A program made the position numbers and the translations under genes. The notes beneath the pieces were generated by a model that saw only the letters and a list, made by a program, of their open reading frames with translations, was not told the origin of the DNA and ran no database searches. A stretch of 5,139 bases of DNA, from assembly GCA_016705005.1 (NCBI GenBank), contig JADIZB010000031.1, positions 1 to 5,139 of the forward strand. Direction: 5' to 3'. The stretch comes from Bacteroidales bacterium (GTDB lineage Bacteria > Bacteroidota > Bacteroidia > Bacteroidales > Lentimicrobiaceae). The stretch's first letter is position 1. Every line of letters starts with the position of its first letter. Positions 1 to 5,139 of the stretch are shown here, in pieces.

Positions 1-205
1 CGATCCGGTCAGACGCGAGCGACGTCAGCACGGACAGCACCGCGGACGTGGCGGACACGGAGCCGATCTGTGCCCAGTCCAACTCGGTGATGCCGACAGC
101 GCCGGTGCCGATCAACGCGGCGGCGACCTGGGCAGCAGTCTTGACCGCCCGCTCCAGTGCAGCAGCCCAGAAGGTGCCGGTGGTCATCTCAGGACGGGTC
201 ATCAT
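1..205 (-). CDS. Phage holin, r1t-type family (3' end outside the window)
   Basis: Holins of this type oligomerise in the cytoplasmic membrane and form the lesion that releases the endolysin to the cell wall. I read 68 residues from the ATG at 205: MMTRPEMTTGTFWAAALERA, VKTAAQVAAALIGTG, AVGITELDWAQIGSVSATSA and VLSVLTSLASDRI, running off the left edge. The 'FW..A.ERAvKT.aQ..aAlI' N-terminus and the 'DW...gs.s..A.LSvLTS.AS' second half are typical of r1t-like holins in actinobacteriophages, with two hydrophobic segments at about residues 25-40 and 47-65. Family members are commonly about 65-90 aa, so little is missing. The start at 205 is preferred because AAGGAGG lies nine bases upstream; the ATGs at 202 and 187 are in frame, and 187 has no good ribosome binding site. 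It overlaps the end of the small membrane protein. An endolysin would be expected nearby. Confidence 0.83.
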   Translation of the reverse strand, partial: MMTRPEMTTGTFWAAALERAVKTAAQVAAALIGTGAVGITELDWAQIGSVSATSAVLSVLTSLASDRI

Positions 206-356
206 CACTCGTGTCCTCCTTGGCGTCGTGGTCGTCGGGTACCGCGTAGCGGCTGACGATCTTCAGGTGGTGATCCTTTGGGGCGAACATGTCGAGTAGC
301 CGCATGAGAACAGGCAGCCCGATAGCGACGATGAGACCAGCCATTTCGGCACTCAC
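189..356 (-). CDS. Small single-span membrane protein with acidic tail, ~55 aa
   Basis: A short protein of unknown function. The GTG at 356 overlaps the previous stop in a GTGA junction and has AGGGGG five bases upstream; the ATG at 344 (MAGLIVAIGLPVLMRLLDMF) is the alternative, giving 51 aa. An upstream extension to 389 would overlap the previous gene and is less likely. The N-terminal half is one hydrophobic span. The C-terminal half is soluble and charged (APKDHHLKIVSRYAVPDDHD) and finishes strongly acidic (EDTSDDDPS), so a small membrane-anchored protein with a polar tail is expected. It contains the ribosome binding site and start of the holin in its 3' end, so the two overlap by 17 bases. 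A lysis-accessory role is possible from position. No family is recognised. Confidence 0.7.
   Translation of the reverse strand: MSAEMAGLIVAIGLPVLMRLLDMFAPKDHHLKIVSRYAVPDDHDAKEDTSDDDPS
215..221 (-). promoter_or_regulatory. Strong ribosome binding site AAGGAGG for the holin, inside the upstream gene
   Basis: The minus strand reads AAGGAGG-ACACGAGTG-ATGATG. It lies within the coding sequence of the small membrane protein (codons for A-K-E-D). It favours the double ATG at 205/202 as the holin start over the ATG at 187, which has no comparable site. The two possible starts, three bases apart, make dual initiation conceivable. Confidence 0.72.
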
Positions 357-733
357 CACCGCCCCCTGCCGTCTTGCTCCAGCCACCACGACCCGGCGGC
401 AAGCCCGGCCCAGCAGAATGCGATCAACATCGACACAACCGACACCCGCTCAACGGCCAACGTGACACCGACACCGGCCCACGCCCCGGCCGCCCACAAC
501 ATCCCGTGATGCATCCACGAGTCGCGTTGCAGCAGCCACCCGCCGAACAGCGCGACGACAGCGGCAGCGCCGATGACGGCGATCACCTGCCCCGGCCACT
601 GGTCCAGGAACGCGCCGACTGAGCGGTCCGTCGCGGTCGCCCACACGATCACGATCGTCACCAGCATGAGCCACATGGCCACCGGGCGGACACCGCGCTT
701 GAGGATGAGCCGCCGGAGTTGGGTGTCGGTCAT
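353..733 (-). CDS. Four-span membrane protein, 126 aa, lysis-region position
   Basis: This is an integral membrane protein of unrecognised family. The start MTDTQLRRLILKRGVRPVAM at 733 overlaps the preceding stop (ATGA), with no strong ribosome binding site, so coupling is likely. The frame is open up to 1273, but the upstream part is proline/arginine-rich shadow. Four hydrophobic stretches can be read: about residues 18-34 (VAMWLMLVTIVIVWATA), 49-68 (QVIAVIGAAAVVALFGGWLL), 74-95 (MHHGMLWAAGAWAGVGVTLA) and 97-118 (VSVVSMLIAFCWAGLAAGSW). Positively charged residues dominate the N-terminus (RRLILKR), which favours a cytoplasmic N-terminus. It is followed by a single-span protein and an r1t-type holin, so a role in lysis timing (second holin or antiholin) is possible, but gene order is the only support. 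The C-terminus is LEQDGRGRW, then TGA at 355-353. Confidence 0.85.
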   Translation of the reverse strand: MTDTQLRRLILKRGVRPVAMWLMLVTIVIVWATATDRSVGAFLDQWPGQVIAVIGAAAVVALFGGWLLQRDSWMHHGMLWAAGAWAGVGVTLAVERVSVVSMLIAFCWAGLAAGSWWLEQDGRGRW

Positions 734-1110
734 CGTGTCTCGGTGTAGGCGTCCAGCAGCGGCGGCGGGGTCACGGCCAATGCGGCGTCGATCATGGCCA
801 CGGCGTCTTTCTGCGACACCCCGGCGGCGACGGCCAAACCTACGCCGACCTCGCGGACCTGGGCACGTAGTGCGGTCTGGTCGTCGGTGACGGCGGCGAC
901 CCGCTCGGCAACGGTCGGCACCTCGGGCGGGGTGGCCCCGTCGAACGGTGCGACGGCCTCCCTGATGATGGCCTGCGCCTGGTCGGCGGCGGACGCGGCT
1001 GCCTGCTGCCGGGCATAGTCCGTGGCGACGCTGGTCAGGTATTCGGCGGCGGTGTCCGCGTCGGGCCAGGCAGCCGCCACATGATCGGGCAGGGTGAGGG
1101 TGAGGTCCAT
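730..1110 (-). CDS. Hypothetical protein, 126 aa, mostly helical
   Basis: I do not recognise this protein. It starts MDLTLTLPDHVAAAWPDADT and ends LLDAYTETR. The start at 1110 is set by AAGGAG at 1120-1115, four bases upstream; the frame is open further up to 1863, but that part is an arginine/histidine-rich shadow of the fibre gene. Residues ~15-55 (DTAAEYLTSVATDYARQQAA and onward to AIIREAV) and ~66-112 (TVAERVAAVTDDQTALRAQV, then KDAVAMIDAALAV) look alpha-helical and alanine-rich, separated by a proline-rich link (DGATPPEVP). There is no signal peptide, membrane segment or obvious catalytic motif. It lies between the fibre and the membrane-protein genes, 8 nt after the fibre stop, and its own TGA overlaps the next ATG. 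A tail-associated or fibre-accessory role would suit the position, but nothing in the sequence proves it. Confidence 0.82.
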   Translation of the reverse strand: MDLTLTLPDHVAAAWPDADTAAEYLTSVATDYARQQAAASAADQAQAIIREAVAPFDGATPPEVPTVAERVAAVTDDQTALRAQVREVGVGLAVAAGVSQKDAVAMIDAALAVTPPPLLDAYTETR

Positions 1111-1114
1111 GATG

Positions 1115-1120
1115 CTCCTT
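1115..1120 (-). promoter_or_regulatory. Ribosome binding site AAGGAG for the 126-aa hypothetical protein
   Basis: The minus strand reads TAAGGAG-CATC-ATG. The fibre stop codon TAA (1121-1119) forms the first bases of the site, the same arrangement as at 3124. It decides the start at 1110 against the much longer open frame. Confidence 0.78.
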
Positions 1121-2593
1121 AGACGGGTGCGGTGACTTGGGTGCCGGGCAGGGATGTGGGGAGGGTGGGCACGGCGGGCCAGGACATTGCAAACTCGCCG
1201 GAAGCGTCGCCGATGGTGAACACGTTGCTTGACGCCCTCCGAAGTTGGTCCTCGCCGATGACGGCCCATGCACGGGTCTGCGCGACTGTTGGCATCGGGA
1301 TGAGTGCCTGAATGTCGTCCTGCGCCAGGAACCCCGAAGGGATGATGATCGGATCTGGGCTGGCTGCTGACGCTTGGATTACCCGCACGAATACGGTCGC
1401 CGTGTCGCGCGTGCGGAGCCACCTGATCCAGCCAGCTTCGCCGGTGCGTGGTTCCCATCCGGTCGGCAGCGCGTCGCCTGTGACGGTCCCGGCGACATCC
1501 CAGGACGAGGTTTGGCGCAGCCCCGAGTCGTAGGCGATGAGCCGCCACGCCGAGGTTGCCTGGTTCCAGCGGTACGAGGCAAGGCCCACGGCGGACGTGG
1601 CATAGGCGCCTTCGAATACCACCCACGCGGACCCGTCGGACACCACGTCCACATACCCGGTGCCCGGGATCGTGAGCCCGGTAATGCCGGACACGGTGAC
1701 GGTTCCGGTTCCGGCGTTGCGGATGAGGAACCGGACGCCGGTATGGGTCGACGCGGTGGGCAGGGTGGCGGTCACGGAACCGCCGGTGAACGTGTAGACC
1801 GGGTTGGCCCGGTCCAGGGTGACGCCGGTGGCGGACGCGGTGATCGGTGACGGGGCGCGCCACGCGAGTCCGGGGGTGGCGCCGGACGAGGCCACGAGTA
1901 GGTCGCCGTTGTTACCGACCGGGACGCGGGCCACCGTGTCGGCGGCGGTGGCGGCGATGATGTCACCCTTGGCGTCAGCCAAGGATGCCACCAGCGCTAC
2001 GCCGCTCACCTTGGATGGGGTGATGGAACCGGCCAGCATGGCGTCGGTCACTGTGCCGGTGTCGGCGGCGGTGACCGCCGTACCTGCGATCTTCGTCTTG
2101 GCGATGGCGGCGGCGTTCCGTCGCCGTCGCCGCGGGGCGGCCCCGCCGGGTCGGCGATCTTCGCCGTGGTGACGCTGCCGTCGGTCGGGGTGCGGGTGTC
2201 GGACAGACGGGAGTCGTTCCCCTGCGCCGCGGTCCCGGCAGACGACCCGTAGGCCACGGCCAAGGTCCGGTCAGCGGCCAACGTGCCCCCACCGGTCAGC
2301 CCTGTCCCGGCGATCACCTGCCGCGCCGACGTGACCAGGACGGACGTGTCGGCGATGCCGTGCACGGCAAGGGTGGTCGCCTCGTGGTCGGCCAGGTCCG
2401 ATGCGACACCGGACGACGCTGCCCCCGCCGCGGCCTCCACCGCGGCAACGTCGGCGTCCACATCGTCCGCCAGCCGCTTGAGGTCGGCGGGCGGGTCCGT
2501 CTCCGCGTTGGCCGCCGACCCGCCCGCGTTGATCTGCGTTGGGTAGCGGTAGCCGCGCGAGGTCGTCGGGTAGTCAGCCGGGTCTACAGGCAT
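1119..2593 (-). CDS. Modular tail fibre protein, interrupted by one apparent single-base frameshift
   Basis: A probable tail fibre, the elongated protein that contacts the host surface. The ATG at 2593 has AGGAG at 2604-2600, six bases upstream. The first frame gives 148 good residues: MPVDPADYPTTSRGYRYPTQ, a helical stretch (residues ~35-70, rich in A, D and V), then ARQVIAGTGLTGGGTLAADR, AAQGNDSRLSDTRTPTDG and SVTTAKIAD. These are stock modules of phage fibres. The frame then turns into proline/arginine noise and stops at 2048. The fibre resumes in another frame as NAAAIAKTKIAGTAVTAAD, then MLAGSITPSK, KGDIIAATAADTVARVPVG and NNGDLLVASSGATPGLAW, also a stock fibre module. A beta-rich C-terminal half follows, with VTATLPTASTHTGVRFLIRN, GTVTVSGITGLTIPGTGYV and WVVFEGAYATSAVGLASY. 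One restored base gives 491 aa ending in TAA at 1121-1119. The distal ~150 residues lack familiar repeats and are the best candidate for receptor contact, by inference. Confidence 0.85.
2118..2149 (-). other. Apparent frameshift (one base missing) in the tail fibre gene
   Basis: The first frame is convincing up to KIAD (ending at 2150) and becomes PAGPPRGDGDGTPPPSPRRR, which looks out of frame. The second frame is convincing from NAAAIAKTKIAG (starting at 2117). The offset is that of one missing base. Restoring one G or C in the GGGG or CCCC runs between 2135 and 2144 joins the two halves into a 492-codon gene. A double one-base insertion passing through the third frame also fits but is less simple. 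Confidence 0.78.
2132..2146. repeat. Perfect G+C inverted repeat (6-bp stem, 3-base loop) at the fibre frameshift
   Basis: The plus strand reads GCGGGG-CGG-CCCCGC, a perfect hairpin with only G and C in the stem. It lies inside the coding region, in the interval where the fibre reading frame breaks. It has no T tract and sits mid-gene, so it is not a terminator. Such hairpins favour polymerase or base-calling deletions, which may explain the lost base. Confidence 0.6.
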
Positions 2594-2594
2594 G

Positions 2595-3113
2595 TCAGTC
2601 TCCTAGCCATGTGAGGGAGATACCGCGCGCGGCCGCGGCGGCGAGGGTCTGCGTCGAACCCGAGTTTTGCCAGGCCCCGCAGTTGAGATAGTCGGTCGAG
2701 CCGTTGAACCTGACGACATATTGCAGCCGCTGGTATTGGGTGGCGTTGGCCATCGTGATCTCCTGCTGGTCCAGCAGACCCACCCCGTTCTGCTGCATCC
2801 GGATGGCCCGCGACCCGGTGCCGGCGGTGGCCTCCCACCGCACGTTGAGCGACACGAGCCAGATGCCGCCCAGCGGCGGCGTGATCCGCTCCGGGTACGG
2901 CGACGCCGCCCACATCGTCGGATCCTGCTCAACGTCGAAGTCCCACCCAATCGGCGTCCACGTGCCGGTGGGCACGTCCAGCGCGGCCAACCGTCCGAAC
3001 AGGCCGAACTTGGCCGAATACAGCCACGTCAGATTGTCCCGCAGGTGTGTGTTGAGTTGGGCGGCGGTGACGATCGCGTTGGCCACCCACGTGCGCGGCG
3101 AGGTCCATGCCAT
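2595..3113 (-). CDS. Small minor tail protein, C1q/TNF-like C-terminal fold suspected
   Basis: A 172-aa protein. The ATG at 3113 is chosen because it has a near-perfect AGGAGG at 3123-3118, four bases upstream. The frame is open further upstream to 3443, but that part is arginine/glycine-rich shadow of the LamG gene. It begins MAWTSPRTWVANAIVTAAQL and continues with NTHLRDNL. This 'TW..g.ivTAAqLNtHlRdNL' N-terminus is common in small tail proteins of actinobacteriophages and probably mediates attachment or trimerisation. From about residue 45 it is beta-rich: GWDFDVEQDP, then GGIWLVSLNVRWEATAGTGS, then YVVRFNGSTDYLNC and GISLTWLG, the strand pattern of the C1q/TNF-like jelly rolls often found on phage tails. 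There are no membrane segments. It follows the LamG gene by 8 nt and precedes the fibre gene by 1 nt, supporting a tail-tip or adsorption role. The fold assignment is from pattern recognition only. Confidence 0.82.
   Translation of the reverse strand: MAWTSPRTWVANAIVTAAQLNTHLRDNLTWLYSAKFGLFGRLAALDVPTGTWTPIGWDFDVEQDPTMWAASPYPERITPPLGGIWLVSLNVRWEATAGTGSRAIRMQQNGVGLLDQQEITMANATQYQRLQYVVRFNGSTDYLNCGAWQNSGSTQTLAAAAARGISLTWLGD
2600..2604 (-). promoter_or_regulatory. Ribosome binding site AGGAG for the tail fibre
   Basis: The minus strand reads TAGGAG-ACTGAC-ATG. The stop TGA of the small tail protein (2597-2595) lies in the spacer between this site and the ATG at 2593. The site supports that start and indicates coupled translation of the two genes. 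Confidence 0.75.
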
Positions 3114-3117
3114 GCGT

Positions 3118-3123
3118 CCTCCT
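3118..3123 (-). promoter_or_regulatory. Ribosome binding site AGGAGG for the small minor tail protein
   Basis: On the minus strand the sequence reads TAGGAGG-ACGC-ATG. The TAG is the stop of the LamG tail gene (3124-3122), so the stop lies inside the ribosome binding site. This fixes the start at 3113 and implies that ribosomes finishing the upstream gene can reinitiate here. Confidence 0.8.
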
Positions 3124-5087
3124 ACGGTGCCGGGATCGTGGTCAAGTCGAGTTGGGACACGTCGAGCTCCCAAAACGCCAGGTACTGCTCGGCCGGGGTC
3201 ACGTTGAACGTGCGCCGCCACCCGGAGGTGTTCACCGAGTCGGACACGCCCACCACGAGCAGCCGCATTTCGTCTGCGGGCGCCGACTCGGGCAGGTCGA
3301 TCACCTCGATCACCGAGTCCACATCGGTCGACAGCAGGTCGGCGACGTCGATCGCATAGGCCATCACCACCAGGTCGGCCGTGACCGTTTCGGAGCGCGC
3401 CGTCGGCGTGGACCGGGCCGGGGCGATCTGCCAGTCCGCCCACGCCTCCAGCTGCGGATCCGAATCCACCAGCAGCTCGACAGTCTTGGCGTAGATGATG
3501 CCGCTGTCGGCGGGTGCGGCGCGGCGGGTCACCCGCGCACCGTTCGGCCTCGTAGCGGTCACCTCGGTCAGCCGGTCGTCGGCGTCGGCCGCGAACTCCA
3601 ACCCGGCATCCACCGACATGGCGGGCAGTTGCGGGCCCTTCGGCTCGCCCCAGCGGGACTCACGCGACCCGACACGCAGCACCCCGGACGGCACGGTCCA
3701 CCAGCCGGAATCCTCGGTGCGCGCCACATCGTCCAACGCCTGCCCGGCGGTCTGCCCCGACGTGTGCGAGGGGCACATCGTCGACATGCCAGGGCTGCCA
3801 CCTGTCGGGATTGTGGGGGCGCGCAGCGCGGCACGCGCAATCCGCAAACCCCGGTCCGTCGTTGTTTCGCCCGTCCACCCGTTGCGGCCGGCGGCCAAGT
3901 CGGCGATCACGGTCGATGTGAGGATTTCGTTGTGGTGGGCGACGTTGGCGATCTGACCCATCCAGCACTGCGGCACCCACGGCGCGAGCGACGCACCCAC
4001 CTGCACCCGGCGGGCGCCGTAGGAATGCTCAAACGTGGTCGACGTTGACGACGTGCCCGCAGACACCCCGTCGACGTACAGGGCAGCCGACACCCCGAGT
4101 AGGGACCAGTCGATTGTGACGGCCAGGTGGTGCCACTGCCCGTCCGTTACCGGGTCGGCGGCGGTGATCGTCGCCCACGGCATCCGCACGAACGGCGTCG
4201 TTGTCGCGTCCACACCTAGTTCGCAGGTGCCGCCGGTGGGCGACTGCCACGACACGGCAGTCATCGTCCGGTTGGACGAGCCGGGGAACACCATGGCGTG
4301 CCCGGTGCCGCCACCTGTCGGCCCGTCAGGCACGGCCATCGCCGGACCCGCGTTACCCGCAATGGTGCCCGAATCCAGCGCGAACCCGGACACGGCGCCA
4401 GTCGACAGCCAACCGGCGGCGCCCTTCTCCGGGCGGAACGGCTGCGACCCCGGCGAACTGGCATAGCCCCATTCGAACTGCGTGGGCGCGAACGCGGACC
4501 CCACCGTGCGATACCGCAGGGCGGGGGCTGTGACAGCCGAGTAGGCGTGCTCCGGTTGGGTTTCGTCCAGCGGCCAGCACGCGGCAGGGTCGTGCGCGAG
4601 GATCATCTGCACCGGCAGTTGACGCATCGGAACCCGGTTCAGCGTGGCGACGGCGTCGGCGGCGGTCACCTGCGCCAGCGGCCGGATGCCGCCACGCCAC
4701 GACGTCGCCACCTGGTCACGACACCGGTCCACAGCGTCGTCCACAGCAGGATGGGATCCCAGAATGTGACCCGGATCGGCATGTCCCGCAGCTCTAGGTC
4801 CGCCGGTAGCGACGTGATCGACACTCCCTGCTCGATGATCAGCGTCGTCAGCCGGGCCGATAGTTCGGTTCCCCGGCCCGGCGTATACACCCCGCCGGCG
4901 TTGTCCAGTTTCACGGTCAGGATCCGGCGGCGGCAGTCTCAGACTGGCCAGCCCGGCCCCGGCGACACTCGATGCCTTCGGACAGCAGCACGTCACACGA
5001 AATGTCCACCCAGTCAACCCCGGACGTGCCGGACACGACCTCGCGCAGCGTCGACAGCGGCGCCACCAGCACATGACAGGGGATCAC
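3122..5087 (-). CDS. Minor tail protein with LamG-like domain, interrupted by two apparent single-base frameshifts
   Basis: Likely a tail-tip or baseplate-type minor tail protein with a carbohydrate-binding-like module. The GTG start at 5087 overlaps the previous stop (GTGA). An in-frame TGA at 5105-5103 rules out an earlier start, and no strong ribosome binding site is visible, so translation is probably coupled. Three frames must be joined: 5087 to about 4921 (ending ...EGIECRRGRAGQSETAAAG), about 4920 to 4715 (LTVKLDNAGGVYTPGRG...LLWTTLWTGVVT), and about 4711 to 3122 (VATSWRGGIRPLAQVTAADA...). Adding one base at each junction gives 655 aa. The N-terminal ~165 residues resemble tail proteins that carry a 'LDN..G.YTPG' strand motif. 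A LamG/concanavalin-like jelly roll follows at about residues 165-400, with CWPLDE near its start and DGQWHHLAVTID plus ALYVDGV in the core. The C-terminal ~250 residues contain TAGQALDDVARTEDSGWW, typical of phage tail hub domains. The stop TAG at 3124-3122 overlaps the next ribosome binding site. The family call is good; the exact role (host binding or structural) is inferred. Confidence 0.85.
3875..4603 (-). other. LamG / concanavalin-A-like domain within the minor tail protein
   Basis: This encodes the jelly-roll segment of the large tail protein. Visible landmarks are ACWPLDET at the N-terminal edge, where laminin-G-type domains commonly have a 'YWPL(D/N)E' strand; the DGQWHHLAVTIDW core strand at about 4144; and ALYVDGVSAGTS just after it, the usual hairpin of LamG_3-type domains. 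A W-GQI-ANVA-H segment follows, where these folds close the sheet. In this fold family the domain often binds glycans, which in a phage tail would suit cell-surface attachment. That role is inferred and the boundaries are approximate. Confidence 0.8.
4695..4725 (-). other. Second apparent frameshift (one base missing) in the LamG tail gene
   Basis: The middle frame reads LLWTTLWTGVVT and then degenerates into RWRRRGVAASGRWRR, an arginine-rich stretch typical of a wrong frame in G+C-rich DNA. The following frame, noise-like upstream, becomes convincing from VATSWRGGIRPLAQVTAADAV. The change again equals one missing base. Restoring a C at the CC run 4715-4714, or an A next to it, gives VVT(Q/K)VATSWRGG. 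The exact base cannot be fixed from this sequence alone. Confidence 0.78.
4917..4941 (-). other. First apparent frameshift (one base missing) in the LamG tail gene
   Basis: The frame opened by the GTG at 5087 reads convincing tail-protein sequence up to AAAGS and then hits TGA at 4919-4917. The continuation LTVKLDNAGGVYTPG is in another frame, which is itself blocked upstream by TGA at 4941-4939. The shift must therefore lie between these two stops. The move equals one missing base. Restoring one C in the CC run at 4921-4920 (GGATCC to GGATCCC) gives G-S-L-T-V-K-L without a break. Confidence 0.8.
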
Positions 5088-5139
5088 GCGGACACCCCGG
5101 CGTCACGCAGATACCGGACTTGCGCCTCGTGCATCTGGC
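5084..5139 (-). CDS. C-terminal end of an upstream gene, probably tail-related (partial)
   Basis: Only the last 17 codons lie in the window; the 5' end is beyond the right edge. The readable residues are QMHEAQVRYLRDAGVSA followed by TGA at 5086-5084. The tail is short, charged and helix-like, with no recognisable domain. The case for a real gene is indirect: its stop overlaps the GTG start of the next gene in a GTGA arrangement, the same kind of junction seen elsewhere in this operon, and the other two frames here give unrelated or quickly stopped peptides. Its position just upstream of a LamG minor tail protein suggests another tail component, but that is inference from gene order. The 17 residues are too few for a family call. 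Confidence 0.6.
   Translation of the reverse strand, partial: QMHEAQVRYLRDAGVSA

Noticed and set aside
734..1273. N-terminal extension of the four-span membrane protein to 1273
   Set aside because: The upstream part is proline/arginine-rich shadow of the preceding gene; the ATGA overlap at 733 matches the operon's coupling pattern.
1374..1850. Plus-strand open frames opposite the fibre gene
   Set aside because: The composition is glycine/arginine/proline-rich without a domain pattern, and the minus-strand fibre explains the region.
1111..1863. N-terminal extension of the 126-aa hypothetical protein to a start at 1863
   Set aside because: The extension is histidine/arginine-rich shadow of the fibre gene; the strong AAGGAG four bases before the ATG at 1110 sets the start.
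2132..2146. The G+C hairpin as a transcription terminator
   Set aside because: It lies within the fibre coding region and has no T tract on either strand; the downstream genes are coupled to the fibre.
2667..3359. Plus-strand open frame of 230 codons
   Set aside because: It is antisense to the small tail protein and the LamG gene, has shadow-like composition, and no ribosome binding site or motif supports it.
3114..3443. N-terminal extension of the small tail protein to 3443
   Set aside because: It is arginine/glycine-rich shadow of the LamG gene; AGGAGG and the typical MAWTSPRTW start place the true start at 3113.
3107..4048. Long open frame of 313 codons on the plus strand
   Set aside because: It lies opposite the well-supported LamG tail gene, is very rich in arginine, glycine and histidine, has no domain-like pattern, and is a shadow typical of G+C-rich DNA.
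4695..4941. Programmed -1 ribosomal frameshifting in the LamG tail gene
   Set aside because: Neither join contains a slippery heptamer, and two successive programmed shifts in one minor tail gene would be exceptional; tail assembly chaperone frameshifts occur in a different gene type.
1..5139. CRISPR arrays, tRNA genes, insertion sequences, attachment sites
   Set aside because: I saw no spaced direct repeats, cloverleaf-like segment, transposase-like protein or integrase in the window; the recurrent GCC/GGC triplets reflect codon use in alanine/glycine-rich proteins.

Overview
This window looks like part of the late structural and lysis region of a tailed (siphovirus-type) phage or prophage of a high-G+C Gram-positive host, probably an actinobacterium. 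The sequence is visibly very G+C rich. The gene order and the protein families (LamG-bearing minor tail protein, small jelly-roll tail protein, modular tail fibre, small membrane proteins, r1t-type holin) fit actinobacteriophages. No integrase, attachment site or host gene is present, so free phage and prophage cannot be told apart.

Everything readable is on the minus strand, so transcription runs from high to low coordinates. In that order: the last 17 codons of an upstream gene (stop at 5086-5084); a large minor tail protein with a LamG-like domain (5087-3122); a 172-aa small tail protein with a C1q/TNF-like look (3113-2595); a modular tail fibre (2593-1119); a 126-aa protein of unknown function (1110-730); a 126-aa protein with four predicted membrane spans (733-353); a ~55-aa protein with one hydrophobic segment (356-189); and a holin of the phage r1t type that starts at 205 and runs off the left edge. 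The genes are packed with 1-8 nt gaps or short overlaps (GTGA, ATGA), and several Shine-Dalgarno sequences sit on the preceding stop codon, so this is one translationally coupled operon. No gene-free stretch exceeds 10 bases.

The main oddity is that two of the tail genes are not continuous as written. The LamG tail gene needs two single-base corrections (near 4920 and near 4714) and the fibre gene needs one (between about 2149 and 2118). In all three cases the downstream frame is that of one missing base. With the bases restored the genes become exactly 656 and 492 codons including stop. Two of the sites fit loss of one base from a short C run, and the third sits beside a perfect G+C hairpin. 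Sequencing or assembly error is the simplest explanation; real decay of a prophage is the alternative. I see no canonical slippery heptamer supporting programmed frameshifting.

I find no clear sign of a new type of system. The items most worth a second look are the frameshift pattern, the apparent insertion of a LamG domain into a tail-hub-like protein, and the run of three consecutive membrane-protein genes leading into the lysis region.
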